DNA of 64,000 nt from Incurvaria masculella (lineage: Eukaryota; Arthropoda; Insecta; Lepidoptera; Incurvariidae): assembly GCA_946894095.1 (NCBI GenBank), contig OX335645.2, positions 22,839,001 to 22,903,000 of the forward strand, given 5' to 3'. Position 1 is the first letter of the stretch. Each line of letters opens with the position of its first letter. This document shows, one piece after another, positions 27,775 through 39,306 of the stretch. The position numbers and the translations under genes are program-made. Below the pieces are notes generated by a model. It saw only the letters and a list, made by a program, of their open reading frames with translations, did no database searches and was not told where the DNA came from.

Positions 27775-30700
27775 TTAGTTATGCTCGACTCGAGCATAAT
27801 TGTCTCCGTGGTATCGGGCCAGACGATCTACGTGCACAATCTTTTCCCGACATCTATCATTCCGGCGGATACGATATGTCACGTCATTGATTTTAGTCAC
27901 CACTCTATATGGGCCTTCCCATTTTGGTTGCAGTTTGGGACTTTTTCCTTTTTTTCGTAATGGATTATGTAGCCAAACTAAAGATCCTTCTTCAAATACA
28001 TTTCCATTAGCTTTGCGGTCGTAACGTGTTTTCATCCGCTCGCTTGCTCGTAGACCAGCCTCTCTGACACGTTTATAAACAGTGTCCATTTTTCCTCGCA
28101 GATCTGACACATACTCTGTTACACAATGGGATGCCTCTGGTGGAATTCCTGTCAGAAGGTCAGCTGGTAGTCTGAGTTCGTGTCCAAAATTTATGTAGGC
28201 TGGAGTTTCATCTACGCTTTCATGCACAGCGGTTCGGTATGACAGCAGAAACAGCGGAATATACTGGTCCCAATCCTTTTGATGGTCTTCTACCAATTTG
28301 GCCAAGTGTCTTTCCAATGTCTGATTAAATCGTTCCACCATGCCATCTGACTGTGGGTGGTATGGGGTTGTCCTGGTCTTATGGATTCCCATTATTCGAC
28401 ATGTCTCCTGAAACACTCGGGATTCGAAGTTTCTGCCTTGATCAGTGTGTATCTCGAGAGGTACTCCATAGCGACAGAAAACTTCGTGGACCAATTTCTG
28501 TGCAACCGTGATCGCCTCTTGGTTTGGTATGGCAAATACCTCAGGCCACTTAGTGAAATAATCCATTACAACCATAAAGTAACGGTTGCCGTCATTTGTC
28601 GGAGGAAAAGGGCCAGCCACATCAAGAGCAATTCTCTCCCACGGAGCTCCAACATTGTACAATTTTAAAGTTCCCTTGCTCCGTGTATGAGGCCCTTTAA
28701 CAGCGCTACAGATCGTGCATTTACGGCACCAATCTTCTACATCATCGCGACAATTTATCCAGTAGAACCGTTGTCGTATCTTCAGGAGAGTTCTCTTTAT
28801 TCCCAAATGTCCACCTGAAGTTCCATCGTGCAGGCATTGAAGAACTTCTTTAATCTTAGATCTGGGGATGACTAATTGCAGAGAAGTATCCTTTCCGTTA
28901 GGTGTTTCCCATTTTCTGTACAATATTCCGTCATGAAGTACCAGGCTCGACCACTGCGCCCAGTAACTTTTAGTCGCTGTGCTCATTGCAGAAATATCTC
29001 TCCATTCTGGCTTTGTCTCTCCTGCTCTCTTCCAGTGAATAATGGGCATCAGATCATCGTCCCCCTCCTGGGCTAGCTTCATGTTTTCATTGCTCCATTC
29101 TTCGCTGATGTTATCCGTTCGGATGGCCTTTAAATGAACGGTCCCCTTTATCTCCTCCCTTATGCAGTGCTTACACTCTTCTGGGCAGGGTCGACGAGAC
29201 AAAGCGTCAGCATTTCCATGGGTTTTACCACTCCGATGCTCTGTATCGAACTGATACTCTTGGAGCTGTTCCAGCCAACGTGCAACCTGCCCTTCTGGAT
29301 TCTTAAACTGAAGCAGCCATTTCAAAGCAGCGTGGTCAGTCCTCAAGCGGAATCTTCGGCCGAGAAGATACTTGTTGAAATGCTGCAAAGTCTTCACTAC
29401 TGCTAGAAGCTCTCGTCTTGTCACACAATAGTTCCGTTCTGGTTTTGAAAGGGATTTGCTGAAATAACCAATAACGATCTCCTTGTCCCCATGACGTTGT
29501 GAGAGTACACCGCCGATTCCGGTATTACTTGCGTCTGTGTCGACTATGAACTCTTTATCGGCTTCGGGGTAGCCCAAGATTGGAGTGTTACAGAGATGTT
29601 GCTTAAGTTCTTGAAACGAATTTGCGCAGTCCTCGTCCCAATTGAATTGACGCTTATCTTCTGTAAGTCGATGCAGAGGCTTAGCAATCTCGGAGAAGTT
29701 TCGGACAAAACGGCGGTAATATGAGCACAGTCCTAAAAAGGCACGAACTTCAGTCTTATCCTTTGGAATTGGCCACTCCTGTACGGCTTCGATCTTCTTT
29801 GGGTCAGTTTGGATGCCATTTCCGGAGATAACGTGACCCAAATAGCTAACCTGACGCTTGAAGAAAGAACACTTCTTGCCACTTAGTTTAAGGTTAGCTT
29901 GGCGAATCTTGCTCAAAACGTTCTCCAAATTCTTGATGTGCTCGTCAAATGTCCGCCCTAATATGATTATATCGTCCAAGTACACCAGACAAGCTTCCCC
30001 GATCAGCCCAAAAAGTACTCGTTCCATAAGCCTCTCGAAGGTTGCGGGAGCATTACAAAGTCCAAACGGCATCACTTTGAATTGCCACAGCCCATGCCCT
30101 GTCGTAAACGCTGTCTTCTCTTTGTCTTTGTTGTCGATTTCCACCTGCCAGTAGCCGCTTTTCAGGTCCAGGGTTGTGAACCACTTCATGCCACTCAATG
30201 TATCCAGCGTGTCATCAATTCTAGGAATCGGATAGCTGTCCTTTTTTGTTACATCATTTAAACGTCGATAGTCCACACAAAATCTGGTGCTGCCATCTTT
30301 CTTCTTTACCAGAACTACGGGTGAACACCATGGACTTGATGAAGTCTCTATAACATTATTTTTCTGCATGTCCGCTATCATTCTCTGAACTTCTTCTTCT
30401 TTAGCTACGGGAACGCGGCGTGGCCTCTGACGTATTGGAAGAGCATCTCCTGTGTCGATGCGGTGCTTAACCATGCTTGTTCTCCCAATGTCTCCGTCGT
30501 GCGAAGAGAAGATGTCTGAATATCGCATAAGTAGATTTGTTGCTTTCTTGAAATCATCAACAGTCAGGTCCCGTCTGCTTTCTTCCAAAAGAGTGGACAC
30601 TTTAGATCTCCCTGTGTCCAATTTATCTGAGGAAATTTCATCACATTTGCGTAGCCAGGAAACTTCTTCTTTGCCACATATTAGCACGCCATTTGCCACA

Positions 30701-32223
30701 TCTATTTTACAGTTGTTAGTTCTCATAAAGTCCAAACCTAGAATGCAATCATCGATGATATCTGCTAAAACGGCGGTATGACGATAAGTCTTACATCCAA
30801 TTTTAATCGTAACTTCTATCTCTCCATAAACGGGTATGTGCTGGCCGGTAGCTGTCTGAAGCCTGCAACCATTAAAATACTGGCGACGATTCCATATGAC
30901 GCGGCCAAAGGTTTTTGACTTAACGATTGTACGGGATGCTCCGGTATCCAAGGTCAAGTTGCATTGTATCCCGTTCACTTGCCCTTCAACGAGCAGGCTG
31001 TTTCCAGTACATGCCTGCGAAATTGTGACTTTCGGGGCTTCTATTTTACCAGCCAGCATCCGCCCCCCGGTTCTGGCCTTTTCATCTTCATTTGCAGCAT
31101 CAGGCCTTTCGGTTTGATTTTTGGGGCAGTTGGTTCGAAGGTGCCCCAGTTCATTGCACTTGTAGCACCGGGGAGTAAATTTACGTCTTGCAGGTGATCT
31201 GGTTTCCGACGTCACCACTTCTCTTATTCGATGCGCTCGGGGATCTGATCGAACCGCTTCGACCTCCAACGCGTGGGCAAGAGCGTCCTTCAACGTTGCG
31301 TGGTGACTTAATCGTACAGCAGCTCGTACTTCGATGTCCCTGATGCCATCCACGAAAGCCTGCACCAAGTAATCTTCCAACGAAGAATTCGATGATGATT
31401 GATGGGCCTTTCGGACAAGTTTTTCGATTTCCAGTGCCCACTGTTGAAGTCCTTCACTTGCTCGTTGTACTCGATCACGAAGTTGAGCTCGGTAGACGTG
31501 TTCCAAATGCTTGTCGCCAAACCTTGACTCCAGTGCTTCTAAAAGTCCGTCATAGGTGATTCGGGGACCTAAAGCCTCGAGAACATGGAGTGCCTTGTCC
31601 CGAAGTCCTAAGGTCAAAGCAGTTCGTGCTTGGTTCTCATTCCATCCATTTGCAATAACCACTGATTCAAACTGAAGTTTGTAAGCGGCCCAGGATGTCA
31701 AACCATCGAAAGGAGGAACCTTAAATCTTGCTCCTGCTGTTGCAGATGAAGATACAGTTACTCCACAGGTCTTGATTTTCTCCATTTCTTCGGATATCTT
31801 TGACTCAAGCCCGTTCAGTCGCTCTTCATGGCGCCCGAGAGTTTGGTCTTGCTCTTCGATCTTAGAGTTGACTTCATCAAGCTTCTCCTTTATTTTGGCA
31901 TTGGATTCCCTAACGGCCCACATCAGTTCTTGCTGCTGCTCTTCCTGACGGCGAGCATGTTCCTGCGCCTGCTCCTCTTGACGGCGGGCCTGTTCTTCTT
32001 GACGGCGGGCCTGTTCTTGCATCTGCTCCTCTTGACGGCGGGCCTGTTCTTGCATGAAGGTCATCAATGCGTTCAAGTCCAAGGCAGGAGTTTGCGTCAT
32101 TAATTGATGGCTCTCGAATTCTTGAGTTCCTGAGGCTGCTGCATCCTCGGCCGGTGTTGTGTCGGCTGCCGTCTGGCTCCTGGTCCTCACGCCTTCCTGG
32201 TCTTCTCTCGGTGTAATCGGCAT
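27775..32223 (-). CDS. Ty3/gypsy Gag-Pol polyprotein (1482 aa)
   Basis: One continuous frame. A glutamine/arginine-rich coiled coil lies at about 55-150. The capsid region at about 165-330 is followed by one zinc knuckle (CYKCNELGHLRTNC, 353-366). Aspartic protease has LDTGASRTIV (Asp426). Reverse transcriptase has YLDD at 748-751. RNase H begins near Asp895 (VDTDASN). The integrase zinc domain has His1132/His1139 and Cys1169/Cys1172, and the DDE core is Asp1201, Asp1261, Glu1297. There is no chromodomain and no env frame. The start is the first ATG after the primer site (PBS); no gag-pol frameshift is needed. All catalytic residues appear intact. Confidence 0.95.
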   Translation of the reverse strand: MPITPREDQEGVRTRSQTAADTTPAEDAAASGTQEFESHQLMTQTPALDLNALMTFMQEQARRQEEQMQEQARRQEEQARRQEEQAQEHARRQEEQQQELMWAVRESNAKIKEKLDEVNSKIEEQDQTLGRHEERLNGLESKISEEMEKIKTCGVTVSSSATAGARFKVPPFDGLTSWAAYKLQFESVVIANGWNENQARTALTLGLRDKALHVLEALGPRITYDGLLEALESRFGDKHLEHVYRAQLRDRVQRASEGLQQWALEIEKLVRKAHQSSSNSSLEDYLVQAFVDGIRDIEVRAAVRLSHHATLKDALAHALEVEAVRSDPRAHRIREVVTSETRSPARRKFTPRCYKCNELGHLRTNCPKNQTERPDAANEDEKARTGGRMLAGKIEAPKVTISQACTGNSLLVEGQVNGIQCNLTLDTGASRTIVKSKTFGRVIWNRRQYFNGCRLQTATGQHIPVYGEIEVTIKIGCKTYRHTAVLADIIDDCILGLDFMRTNNCKIDVANGVLICGKEEVSWLRKCDEISSDKLDTGRSKVSTLLEESRRDLTVDDFKKATNLLMRYSDIFSSHDGDIGRTSMVKHRIDTGDALPIRQRPRRVPVAKEEEVQRMIADMQKNNVIETSSSPWCSPVVLVKKKDGSTRFCVDYRRLNDVTKKDSYPIPRIDDTLDTLSGMKWFTTLDLKSGYWQVEIDNKDKEKTAFTTGHGLWQFKVMPFGLCNAPATFERLMERVLFGLIGEACLVYLDDIIILGRTFDEHIKNLENVLSKIRQANLKLSGKKCSFFKRQVSYLGHVISGNGIQTDPKKIEAVQEWPIPKDKTEVRAFLGLCSYYRRFVRNFSEIAKPLHRLTEDKRQFNWDEDCANSFQELKQHLCNTPILGYPEADKEFIVDTDASNTGIGGVLSQRHGDKEIVIGYFSKSLSKPERNYCVTRRELLAVVKTLQHFNKYLLGRRFRLRTDHAALKWLLQFKNPEGQVARWLEQLQEYQFDTEHRSGKTHGNADALSRRPCPEECKHCIREEIKGTVHLKAIRTDNISEEWSNENMKLAQEGDDDLMPIIHWKRAGETKPEWRDISAMSTATKSYWAQWSSLVLHDGILYRKWETPNGKDTSLQLVIPRSKIKEVLQCLHDGTSGGHLGIKRTLLKIRQRFYWINCRDDVEDWCRKCTICSAVKGPHTRSKGTLKLYNVGAPWERIALDVAGPFPPTNDGNRYFMVVMDYFTKWPEVFAIPNQEAITVAQKLVHEVFCRYGVPLEIHTDQGRNFESRVFQETCRIMGIHKTRTTPYHPQSDGMVERFNQTLERHLAKLVEDHQKDWDQYIPLFLLSYRTAVHESVDETPAYINFGHELRLPADLLTGIPPEASHCVTEYVSDLRGKMDTVYKRVREAGLRASERMKTRYDRKANGNVFEEGSLVWLHNPLRKKGKSPKLQPKWEGPYRVVTKINDVTYRIRRNDRCREKIVHVDRLARYHGDNYARVEHN

Positions 32224-32249
32224 CTCTAATCCCCGCTTCTGACACCAAT

Positions 32250-32781
32250 TGTTACGCGGGTAGGGTGCAGATTAAAGAAGAAAACACCAATACTCAACAC
32301 TCTTCCTTTATTTCAAATAATTCACAAGCAAACTCACAAATACAATTTCACACTAGGTTAATTCAAACACTAATTTACAAACTATATCACTCACTTCACT
32401 GATTCACTTTAGAGCTAGTTCACTGCACTTCTATATCGCTTGTTGTCGCTCACTTCGCTTCCAAAAATAGACTGCCGCCCTCAGCGCCTTGGGCGCCTTT
32501 TATATCGGTGGAGCTTCTTTCCAGAACACTCCACCGATTTCTAGGCGCCCATGTAGGGCAGCAGTCGAGAACAATCTCCCTCGAGACATTACTAGAATGT
32601 CCGAGATTTGTTTCTGAAGTCAGCTGGACGAGGCGTCACTTTATATGGGACGACAGTGATGCGATAGCCTGCGCAATGCAATAAGACAAGTAGCGCCATC
32701 TACTGAAATTCGAAGGAACCATTTGGCGCACTTTGGTAGTGTATCAGCGCTATGTCTTCGCAGCGGGGCGCGCTCGTAACA
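32250..32781 (-). repeat. Ty3/gypsy 5' LTR
   Basis: 532 bp, the same as 27232-27763 as far as I can read. It drives transcription leftward through gag-pol. Confidence 0.93.
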
Positions 32782-32839
32782 GTACATTTTAAGTCGATCG
32801 GTTTGGCGTAAACGCTGATTTAGGTGCCAACTGGGACTA

Positions 32840-34965
32840 CGGGCTCTGACATCATCCCTCAACATCAATCAAACGAGACGCAGGGCCCGCCCGCGCCACG
32901 TGCGTCCGCCAAAAAACATCGGCTCCCGCTTTTTTGTGTGAAAAGGACGCTTTTTGTTCGCGAAACTGCGGACTTCTTCGGCAAACATCGAATAATGTGA
33001 TAAAAATGTACAAATATTTGAGTTGAGGCGCACTCTCGCAACAATGGCGGACAAAGGGAGCCATCGTAAGCCGCTTGGCGATGGTGCTATGGGAATCGTG
33101 GCGCGTAGGCAGATACTCGATGCAAGGCATGGATGGAGCTTTGTTTATGAGTACAATCACGTGTTATCGTGTTGTTATATTGGAAAGATACACAATTCAC
33201 AAATACCCTTTACACCTAAGTCGACGTCAATCGGAAAGGAACATCTAATTAGGCTTTACTTACGGTGGAACGATATCATAATCGAATGATGAGATTCTTA
33301 ATATGGGGATTATCGCCGGACTAATAGCATTTTGTATGGTTAGTCCTGTGCGAGTCCGCGTGCTAAATTTCGACATTTCACCCCTGAGGACTATTGATTG
33401 ACATTATTTGTGCTTGGCTTAACCAGGGATACCGGGTGTCGATTTTGAGATAAAATCAATGAAAATGCAACTTCTCTGAGTTTTGGCATAAGTGATGTGA
33501 GGGTTCCGAAACTTAATTAGTGTTCTCACTGCATTTCTTCCGATGCATGTCGAAAAGATTACTAAGAGATTCGACGATAGTGATCGGATTTCACGTCAAA
33601 CAGCTGGTTCCCTTCCGGTTAGGAGGGATAGGTTAATCCAGACCGATGCACGATGGTCGAAGGCATGCAATTTTGGGAAGGTCCTCGTATAGCACTTAGT
33701 CCCTGTGTGTTTACAATATTATCTGTCTTTATCTAGGTCTCTATAAAAGGACAGTGCACATACATAATAGTACATGCATAACATCAAGCCCTTTCTGCGG
33801 AGGGGTAGGAAAATATAATAGAGCGCCGTGCGACGGATGATACGATACTGACCATAACTGACCAAACGCGACATGACCTGACTATTGGCAATACCTTCTT
33901 TTCGGATGCCCTGGCCGTTCTATACACTTCCTCTTTGTAAACTTTGCTATTATTTTAAGTCTAATGCCATTTCATGTTATTTCTTTAGGTGGTATAAGGA
34001 ATAATATTACGATTTTTTAGCTATTAATAATTGTAATATGAATCCCAGCGATGTTTCCTGTCGGTTCTTCTTCTTTCGCAGCAATTGGCTTGCTCCAATT
34101 GGCAACATGTCTTAACAAATAAACTGATATTTCTCATGAACTGTTGCATACGACATGAATTGTTGCATACGACATGAATTGTTGATTCTCGTCAATTCTT
34201 ATTAATTTTGTGTATTTGCTTGTGATTGTAAGCAGTCGCAAATACTTTTGTAAACTAAGACTAAGTGGAAGTTGAAAAATAAAATCCAGCGGAGGTTCTT
34301 GCCAGTTCTTATTCGCTGGAATCTCTGAACTCGCTAATGATAAAATATGACTAATCCGAGTGCATGGATATCTATGGATGATCAATAAACAATAAAACAA
34401 TAAAACTGCTAAAAAACTAATGGGGAAAAAGGAAATAAAAAAATGAAAAATTAACATTATTGCCTTGACTATTCTCTCTTTTCTCCTCAAAAAATTAAAC
34501 ACATGCTCGGGGTGAGGTCTTACCTAGAAGTACCGGATAGCCTTATTCAGAATTCAAAATTGGTAGTTAGATATGCTATGGTAGTTTGATTTGCTAGTTA
34601 GATATGTTATGTTCCGCCTATGTGTAGTACAGTCGGTGTGTTTAGTTCAGTTTAGTTCGAAGTGTAAGCCGATCTGCGCCTACAATTTCACGGTTCATGG
34701 ACACCGCTTCGAGTGACTGGCCGACTTAAATGTGTATGTAACTCGAAAACGATTCATAACTAATCGCACATTCACACAGAAAATAAAATAATATAATACA
34801 TGTAATTTAACGTTCTGAGCCGTTTGCTCATAACTTGATAACCGTTTTTGACGCGGTCGTAACTTCGGGTGATGATTCTTGAGGTCAATATATACAATTA
34901 GATTTAGTTTCCAATAAACTCATTTATTAATTATTGACTGTACGTTATTCCGCCGCATTGGACTG
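32840..34965. other. Intergenic, no supported gene
   Basis: A GC-rich segment at 32880-33070 includes an open frame starting ATGGCGGACAAAG at 33043, but the frame soon enters repeat-like sequence and has no donor or domain I can defend. The remainder is AT-rich unique-looking sequence. Confidence 0.45.
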
Positions 34966-35412
34966 TAAAATCCAGAATATTGTGTGGATCCGTCTGACCA
35001 AAACTAGCTAAGAAAACATTGCCAACTCACCCGAGGGAGGCTCCTCCTCCTTCTTGCCGTTCTGGAGGTCCAGGTCTGGAGTTGCAGTGTGTGAGGGTCC
35101 CTTGAACCAACGAAGCCGACACAGCTGGGTTGGTTGAGCAGCCACCGAAAAAGATCTTGCGGAGACGAGCACGCTGGTGTGCAGAAACCATGCCCTTGTC
35201 ACTCCATTCGGTAATGCACTGACTGGCAGCGGCGCGCGTGTCGCTCTCGCCGTGTCATTGACAATAGTTTCAGCAACCGGTCTTGGCGGAAACATTGACT
35301 GCAAAAAATCACTTTCATTGATAAATACACCTTTGTGAAGTTCCACTTTGTGATCACACATTTGCTGATTTAACTTTTTCTGCGAATAAATTTTAATGTA
35401 ATTGCATTTTTT
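34966..35412 (-). other. Exon-like segment shared with the TIR element at 37 kb
   Basis: On the minus strand an acceptor TTCGCAG (about 35376-35382) is followed by an open frame containing MCDHKVELHKGVF and ALPNGVTRAWF and ending at a GTGAGT donor near 35030. The frame stays open across the whole exon. The segment, including pieces of both flanking introns, is nearly the same as the interior of the inverted-repeat element 36987-37518, in opposite orientation. It could be the donor exon of a host gene or a TIR-less copy. I do not recognise the protein. Confidence 0.5.
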
Positions 35413-36986
35413 TTAATAAATTTATTTAAAAGAACACTAAAGGGGTTGTACTGACGGTGGACAAGCGGACGGTGCTGGTGCTGGGTGCGCTGGCGATGCA
35501 CGAGCGTCCAGGATGGCGAAAAGATAGAACGCGGACTAGTTAGCCGAAACAAAAGTGGCAAGGTCGTGTCGCAACTCGTAGCCGACTTTTACTTATCGAA
35601 ATAATTAACTTTAACAGTTCATATCACAAGGAAAATAAGGATAGATATACATTTTACCAATCCCATCTTAACGGGACCAAGGCCTAACAGAAAGTTAATC
35701 TAAAGTTTTTTATGTAACTGACCGTCAGATATGCCATGCCAGAACCATCCTTATATTGCTAGCCTGCATTGAACTGCATGGCAAACACGGAGAATATCCG
35801 TTGCCGCTTCGACCATAGTTCATTCAATTCGATGGTACCAACCCGGACTGGATTAACCTTACCACCTCGTAAATAAGGAAGGGGACCTACAATTTTACGT
35901 GGAACACGAACCACGGCCAGTCTCGACGGTTGATAACGGTCACCCGTCTAGAACCCAACCGCGCCCAGAGTCGCTTCGCCCAGCTTATCGAATCGCAAGG
36001 CTCCGTGCCACCGGGCTACCGAGGCTGGCAAGAAATTAGTCCTATAAACTGTGGGCCACTTACCATTAAGCCAAATTCCCCGATTTAATTCCCACCCCTC
36101 AGGTAGCTTAACGTAATGGCAAGTAGCATATGAGTAGCGTCAAGAATTAACCTATCGCAAACTGTGTCGAAATCGGGTAAATGTGGTTGTCCAGTTATAA
36201 GCCGACAGACAGACAGATAGACTGACGGCAGGTGAAGGATTTCATAAAACCTAGTGTCTAGTAATCTCCGGTTGGTTAAATTGATAAGGTTGGAAATGGT
36301 TGACATATGCCAAATAACTAAGTTACTACGCTTCTCCAATGCGCCCGGCCGGGCCTCATGCGGGCCGTGATCAGTCGTGCGCACAGCAACAGAGTCAGTG
36401 TACCTGTACAACCCTACAGACACTGCCTTCATTGTCGGCCAACTCGGTCGAAACGTGTGCAATCTGTGCGCGGGTCAATAGACGCTTCGTAGCAGTGCAC
36501 TGAGTGACAAATGATGATGACAAAGAGAAAAAAAAATACCCTTGACATGACACTAATACTGAATTGACATAGGATGAAGGTATTTTTTTGTCATTCTGCA
36601 TGGTTATAATAGTAGACTACTCGCTCAAATTTCATTTTTCGGGAAGGGGGCTACCGATTGTACGTGAAATTCACTCGAAACCCGATTTTATCCTATTAGT
36701 CGCGCCTCCGAGACTTGCAAGCAAGATATACTTGCCCAATCACGAAGAGCTGTGTAGCGCCGCTGTTAATTTTTATTCGGTGGTTGCGACTCGATTACAT
36801 ACGCTGACAGCATCCGAAAGCAAGAGTTGACGCGCGGACCACACGCGCGCGCGTCCACTCATGTCAACTCGCATCGCCTCTCAGCGCGGGAGCCAAGATG
36901 GAGATCGCGTTACGGTCGACGTGACCACGGTCGGAGGATCAGTGACGATACCGATTATATTGTTTTATGTAACCTGATATGGGTAC
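35413..36986. other. Intergenic with an inverted SINE copy
   Basis: At about 35750-36030 lies a reverse-oriented SINE copy with the phrases 'gatggtaccaacccgga' and 'aaggaaggggacctac'. The rest, including a GC-rich part at 36690-36930, shows no gene. Confidence 0.5.
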
Positions 36987-37518
36987 GTTTGAAAAATGTT
37001 ACGGCTTTTCACGCGGCGGGAGCCGTCTGCTGATTGTATTGAAATGCAATTACATTAAAATTTATTCGCAGAAAAAGTTAAATCAGCAAATGTGTGATCA
37101 CAAAGTGGAACTTCACAAAGGTGTATTTATCACTGAAAGTGATTTTTTGCAGTCAATGTTTCCGCCAAAACCGGTTGCGGAAACTATTGTCAATGACACG
37201 GCGAGAGCGACACACGCCGCTGCCGTCAGTGCATTACCGAATGGAGTGACAAGGGCATGGTTTCTGCACACCAGCGTGCTCGTCTCCGCAAGATCTTTTT
37301 CGGTGGCTGCTCCACCAACCCAGCAGTGTCAGCTTCGTTGGTTCAAGGGACTCTCACACACTGCAACTCCAGACCTGGACCTCTAAAACGGCAAGGAGAA
37401 GGAGCCTCGGGTGAGTTGGCAATGTTTTCTTAGCTAGTTTTGGTCAGACGGATCCACACAATATTCTGGATTTTGCAGACGGCTCCCGCCGCGTGAAAAG
37501 CCGTAACATTTTTCAAAC
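36987..37518 (+). mobile_element. TIR element carrying a captured exon-like segment
   Basis: A 532-bp unit with inverted ends of about 45 bp: GTTTGAAAAATGTTACGGCT at left, with the complement at 37480-37518 at right. The interior holds an intron piece, an acceptor TTCGCAG, the MCDHKVELHKGVF frame and a GTGAGT donor, as at 34966-35412. Here the frame has a stop after PDLDL where the other copy reads on. No transposase and no clear target duplication are visible. A lone TIR of the same family lies at 42071-42111. Confidence 0.7.
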
Positions 37519-37743
37519 ATGTTTAACGACCGCGGTAATCTCTAAACTGACATGGGTACTTAACATTGCGTCTGTTTATACCCAATCCACTAGCCCTACC
37601 AACGTCTCGAAATAATGTTTTATGTAACTGGACAGGGAAGCTCCTCTACATATTCTAAAGTCTGATCAAAACGAGTGGGATCATATTTAACTCCAACCCT
37701 TACTCTTCAATATAGAAACCGCATTAAATCGGGAAAGTGGTTC

Positions 37744-38256
37744 TTAAGGTGGGCCATCCCGCTCAACTCCCCATACAAACGGGGAAAGAAGATCACGCCC
37801 ATATTTATTGTCAGAGATCCCAAATTTTGCTCAAAATAGCTTTATTTGATCGAACTAGATGTCTGATGACCGTTGACATTGTAAAATTGTGTTTGGTTTC
37901 TAAGTTATAAGGTCCGAAAGTTCGAATTTTTCGCGCGTTTTATGCAATAGATTTGGGGGTGGATTACGCAATGATACATCAGACATAGCTTAAATAATCA
38001 AGATGTATAATCAATTTGGTTTTTGTTAGATTTTTTACTACAGCGGTCGTGGTTTACTTTTAGCTATAAGTCGTTTTGTAATTAAAATCTTACCAAATCA
38101 TACACTATGCACATTGTCTTTATTGTGGACATGTTGCATCTTCCTCATCACGGAGCCTGTCCTTTTCTTTGAAACAGAGAAGGTCCTAGAGCGCATCAGC
38201 ATGGTTTTGTACCGTGCCCAAGAATGAGTTAGTCCCGCCGGGTTGGGCCACCTTAA
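37744..38256 (+). mobile_element. TTAA-flanked MITE, family A, copy 3
   Basis: Ends TTAAGGTGGGCCATCCC and GGGTTGGGCCACCTTAA, with a small internal deletion relative to copies 1 and 2. Confidence 0.8.
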
Positions 38257-38339
38257 GTTATAATTAATAGTACCACCAGAGCCATATGTTTACAAGAGAG
38301 TGATTCATGGATGTTTCTTTCAACATCTCGTACTCTACA

Positions 38340-38560
38340 ATTTTGGGTATTTTGCTTACACCTACTGTCATGATATTTGCCCAACATGAACTAGGTGCCA
38401 TGTCAGATACTTCCTTTTATTGAAAAGCTCCGGACAGCTTACGACGGTACTAACCTGGGCGGGATTAACCCTACCACCTAGTAACTAAGGAAGGGGACCT
38501 ACAGTTTAACGTTGAATCCGAGCCATGAACGTAGAATCCCTTAGTCGGATCTTACGACAT
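38340..38560 (-). repeat. SINE-like repeat, inverted copy
   Basis: Reverse-oriented phrases 'gggcgggattaaccctacca' and 'gaatccgagccatgaac' shared with other SINE copies in the window. Confidence 0.5.
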
Positions 38561-38658
38561 GCACGGGAAGAAATGCAGTGGGCCCAATTGCGTTATTTTG
38601 TATTCTTTAAATTAAAAACTGGAAGCCATCACTTGTAGTGACGACCGACCTGAGCCCG

Positions 38659-38997
38659 TAGTCCCAGATATCACCTAAATGGGCGTTTACGGCAAACCGA
38701 TCGACTGGCGTTTTCAAATGGATGGAGAAATTGAAGAGCGCGCGCAGTGGGCGTTCAGCGAATTAACATTTGCGAGTCCGAGTTTGATTTGACAGCTTAC
38801 TCAACCATGCCGTAAATACGTCGACGTTTCCGTTTACGCCGACTCCGCGTTTTCATACAAATCGGAAGTCCGAGTTTGACTTTGACAGCTTGAAGAAGTA
38901 AAACCACAGAATATCTAGTAAAAACTTGTATGGAGCTTGACGTTTTTACGGAACTTCGAAGTTCCGTAAACGCCAGTTTAGGTGACAACTGGGACTA
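38659..38997 (+). mobile_element. MITE family B, best-preserved copy
   Basis: A 339-bp element beginning TAGTCCCAGATATCACC and ending GGTGACAACTGGGACTA, with TA at both edges, suggesting TA target duplication as in Tc1/mariner-type elements. It is rich in internal inverted segments ('cttcgaagttccgtaaa'). Non-coding. Confidence 0.8.
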
Positions 38998-39306
38998 GCA
39001 GCTCTGATGAAACATAATTATCTACCTCTTTCCACCCATAATTCCCGATGGACCGGTGTAGGTACATGAGCTCGGCGCGATGCACCTCCACGCAGGCCGC
39101 TGCGCTGGCGAGGTTGCGGTGGGCGACGGAAACCGCAAGGCACCATCTAAAAATATATCGGCCATTGTACTGCGCTCGATCGAGTCCAACATGGCGGGTG
39201 AGACGTACCGTCTAGCCACGGCTTGCTGACCGCAGCATAGGCTTGGCGAGCTATTGAAAATAGGTAAGTACAGGAAACGGGCAACAAGAAGCATGTAGTT
39301 TTTGAG

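Larger units (their letters stand above)
27232..32781 (-). mobile_element. Full-length Ty3/gypsy LTR retrotransposon
   Basis: A 5,550-bp element with 532-bp LTRs (27232-27763 and 32250-32781) that look identical by eye and have TGTTACG...CGTAACA ends. It is flanked by a 4-bp GTAC duplication (27228-27231 and 32782-32785). In element orientation the right LTR is 5'. The primer binding site TGGTGTCAGAAGCGGGG (32231-32247, minus strand) matches the 3' end of tRNA-Leu. A purine-rich tract (AAGGAGGAGGCAG) precedes the 3' LTR at 27764-27776. The single gag-pol frame is open, so this copy may be recent and autonomous. Confidence 0.95.
26405..32839 (+). mobile_element. MITE family B copy split by two nested insertions
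   Basis: The left end TAGTCCCAGTTGTCACCTAAA begins at 26405 and the right end, CCAACTGGGACTA, finishes at 32839. Between them lie a family A MITE (26591-27140) and a Ty3/gypsy element (27232-32781). Removing both leaves roughly 330 bp, the size of the intact family B copy at 38659-38997. The order of insertion is therefore family B first, then the other two. Confidence 0.8.

Noticed and set aside
33023..33289. Frame starting near an ATGGCGGACAAAG
   Set aside because: A good start context but no donor, domain or conservation visible, and the 3' part looks repeat-derived; not enough support for a gene.
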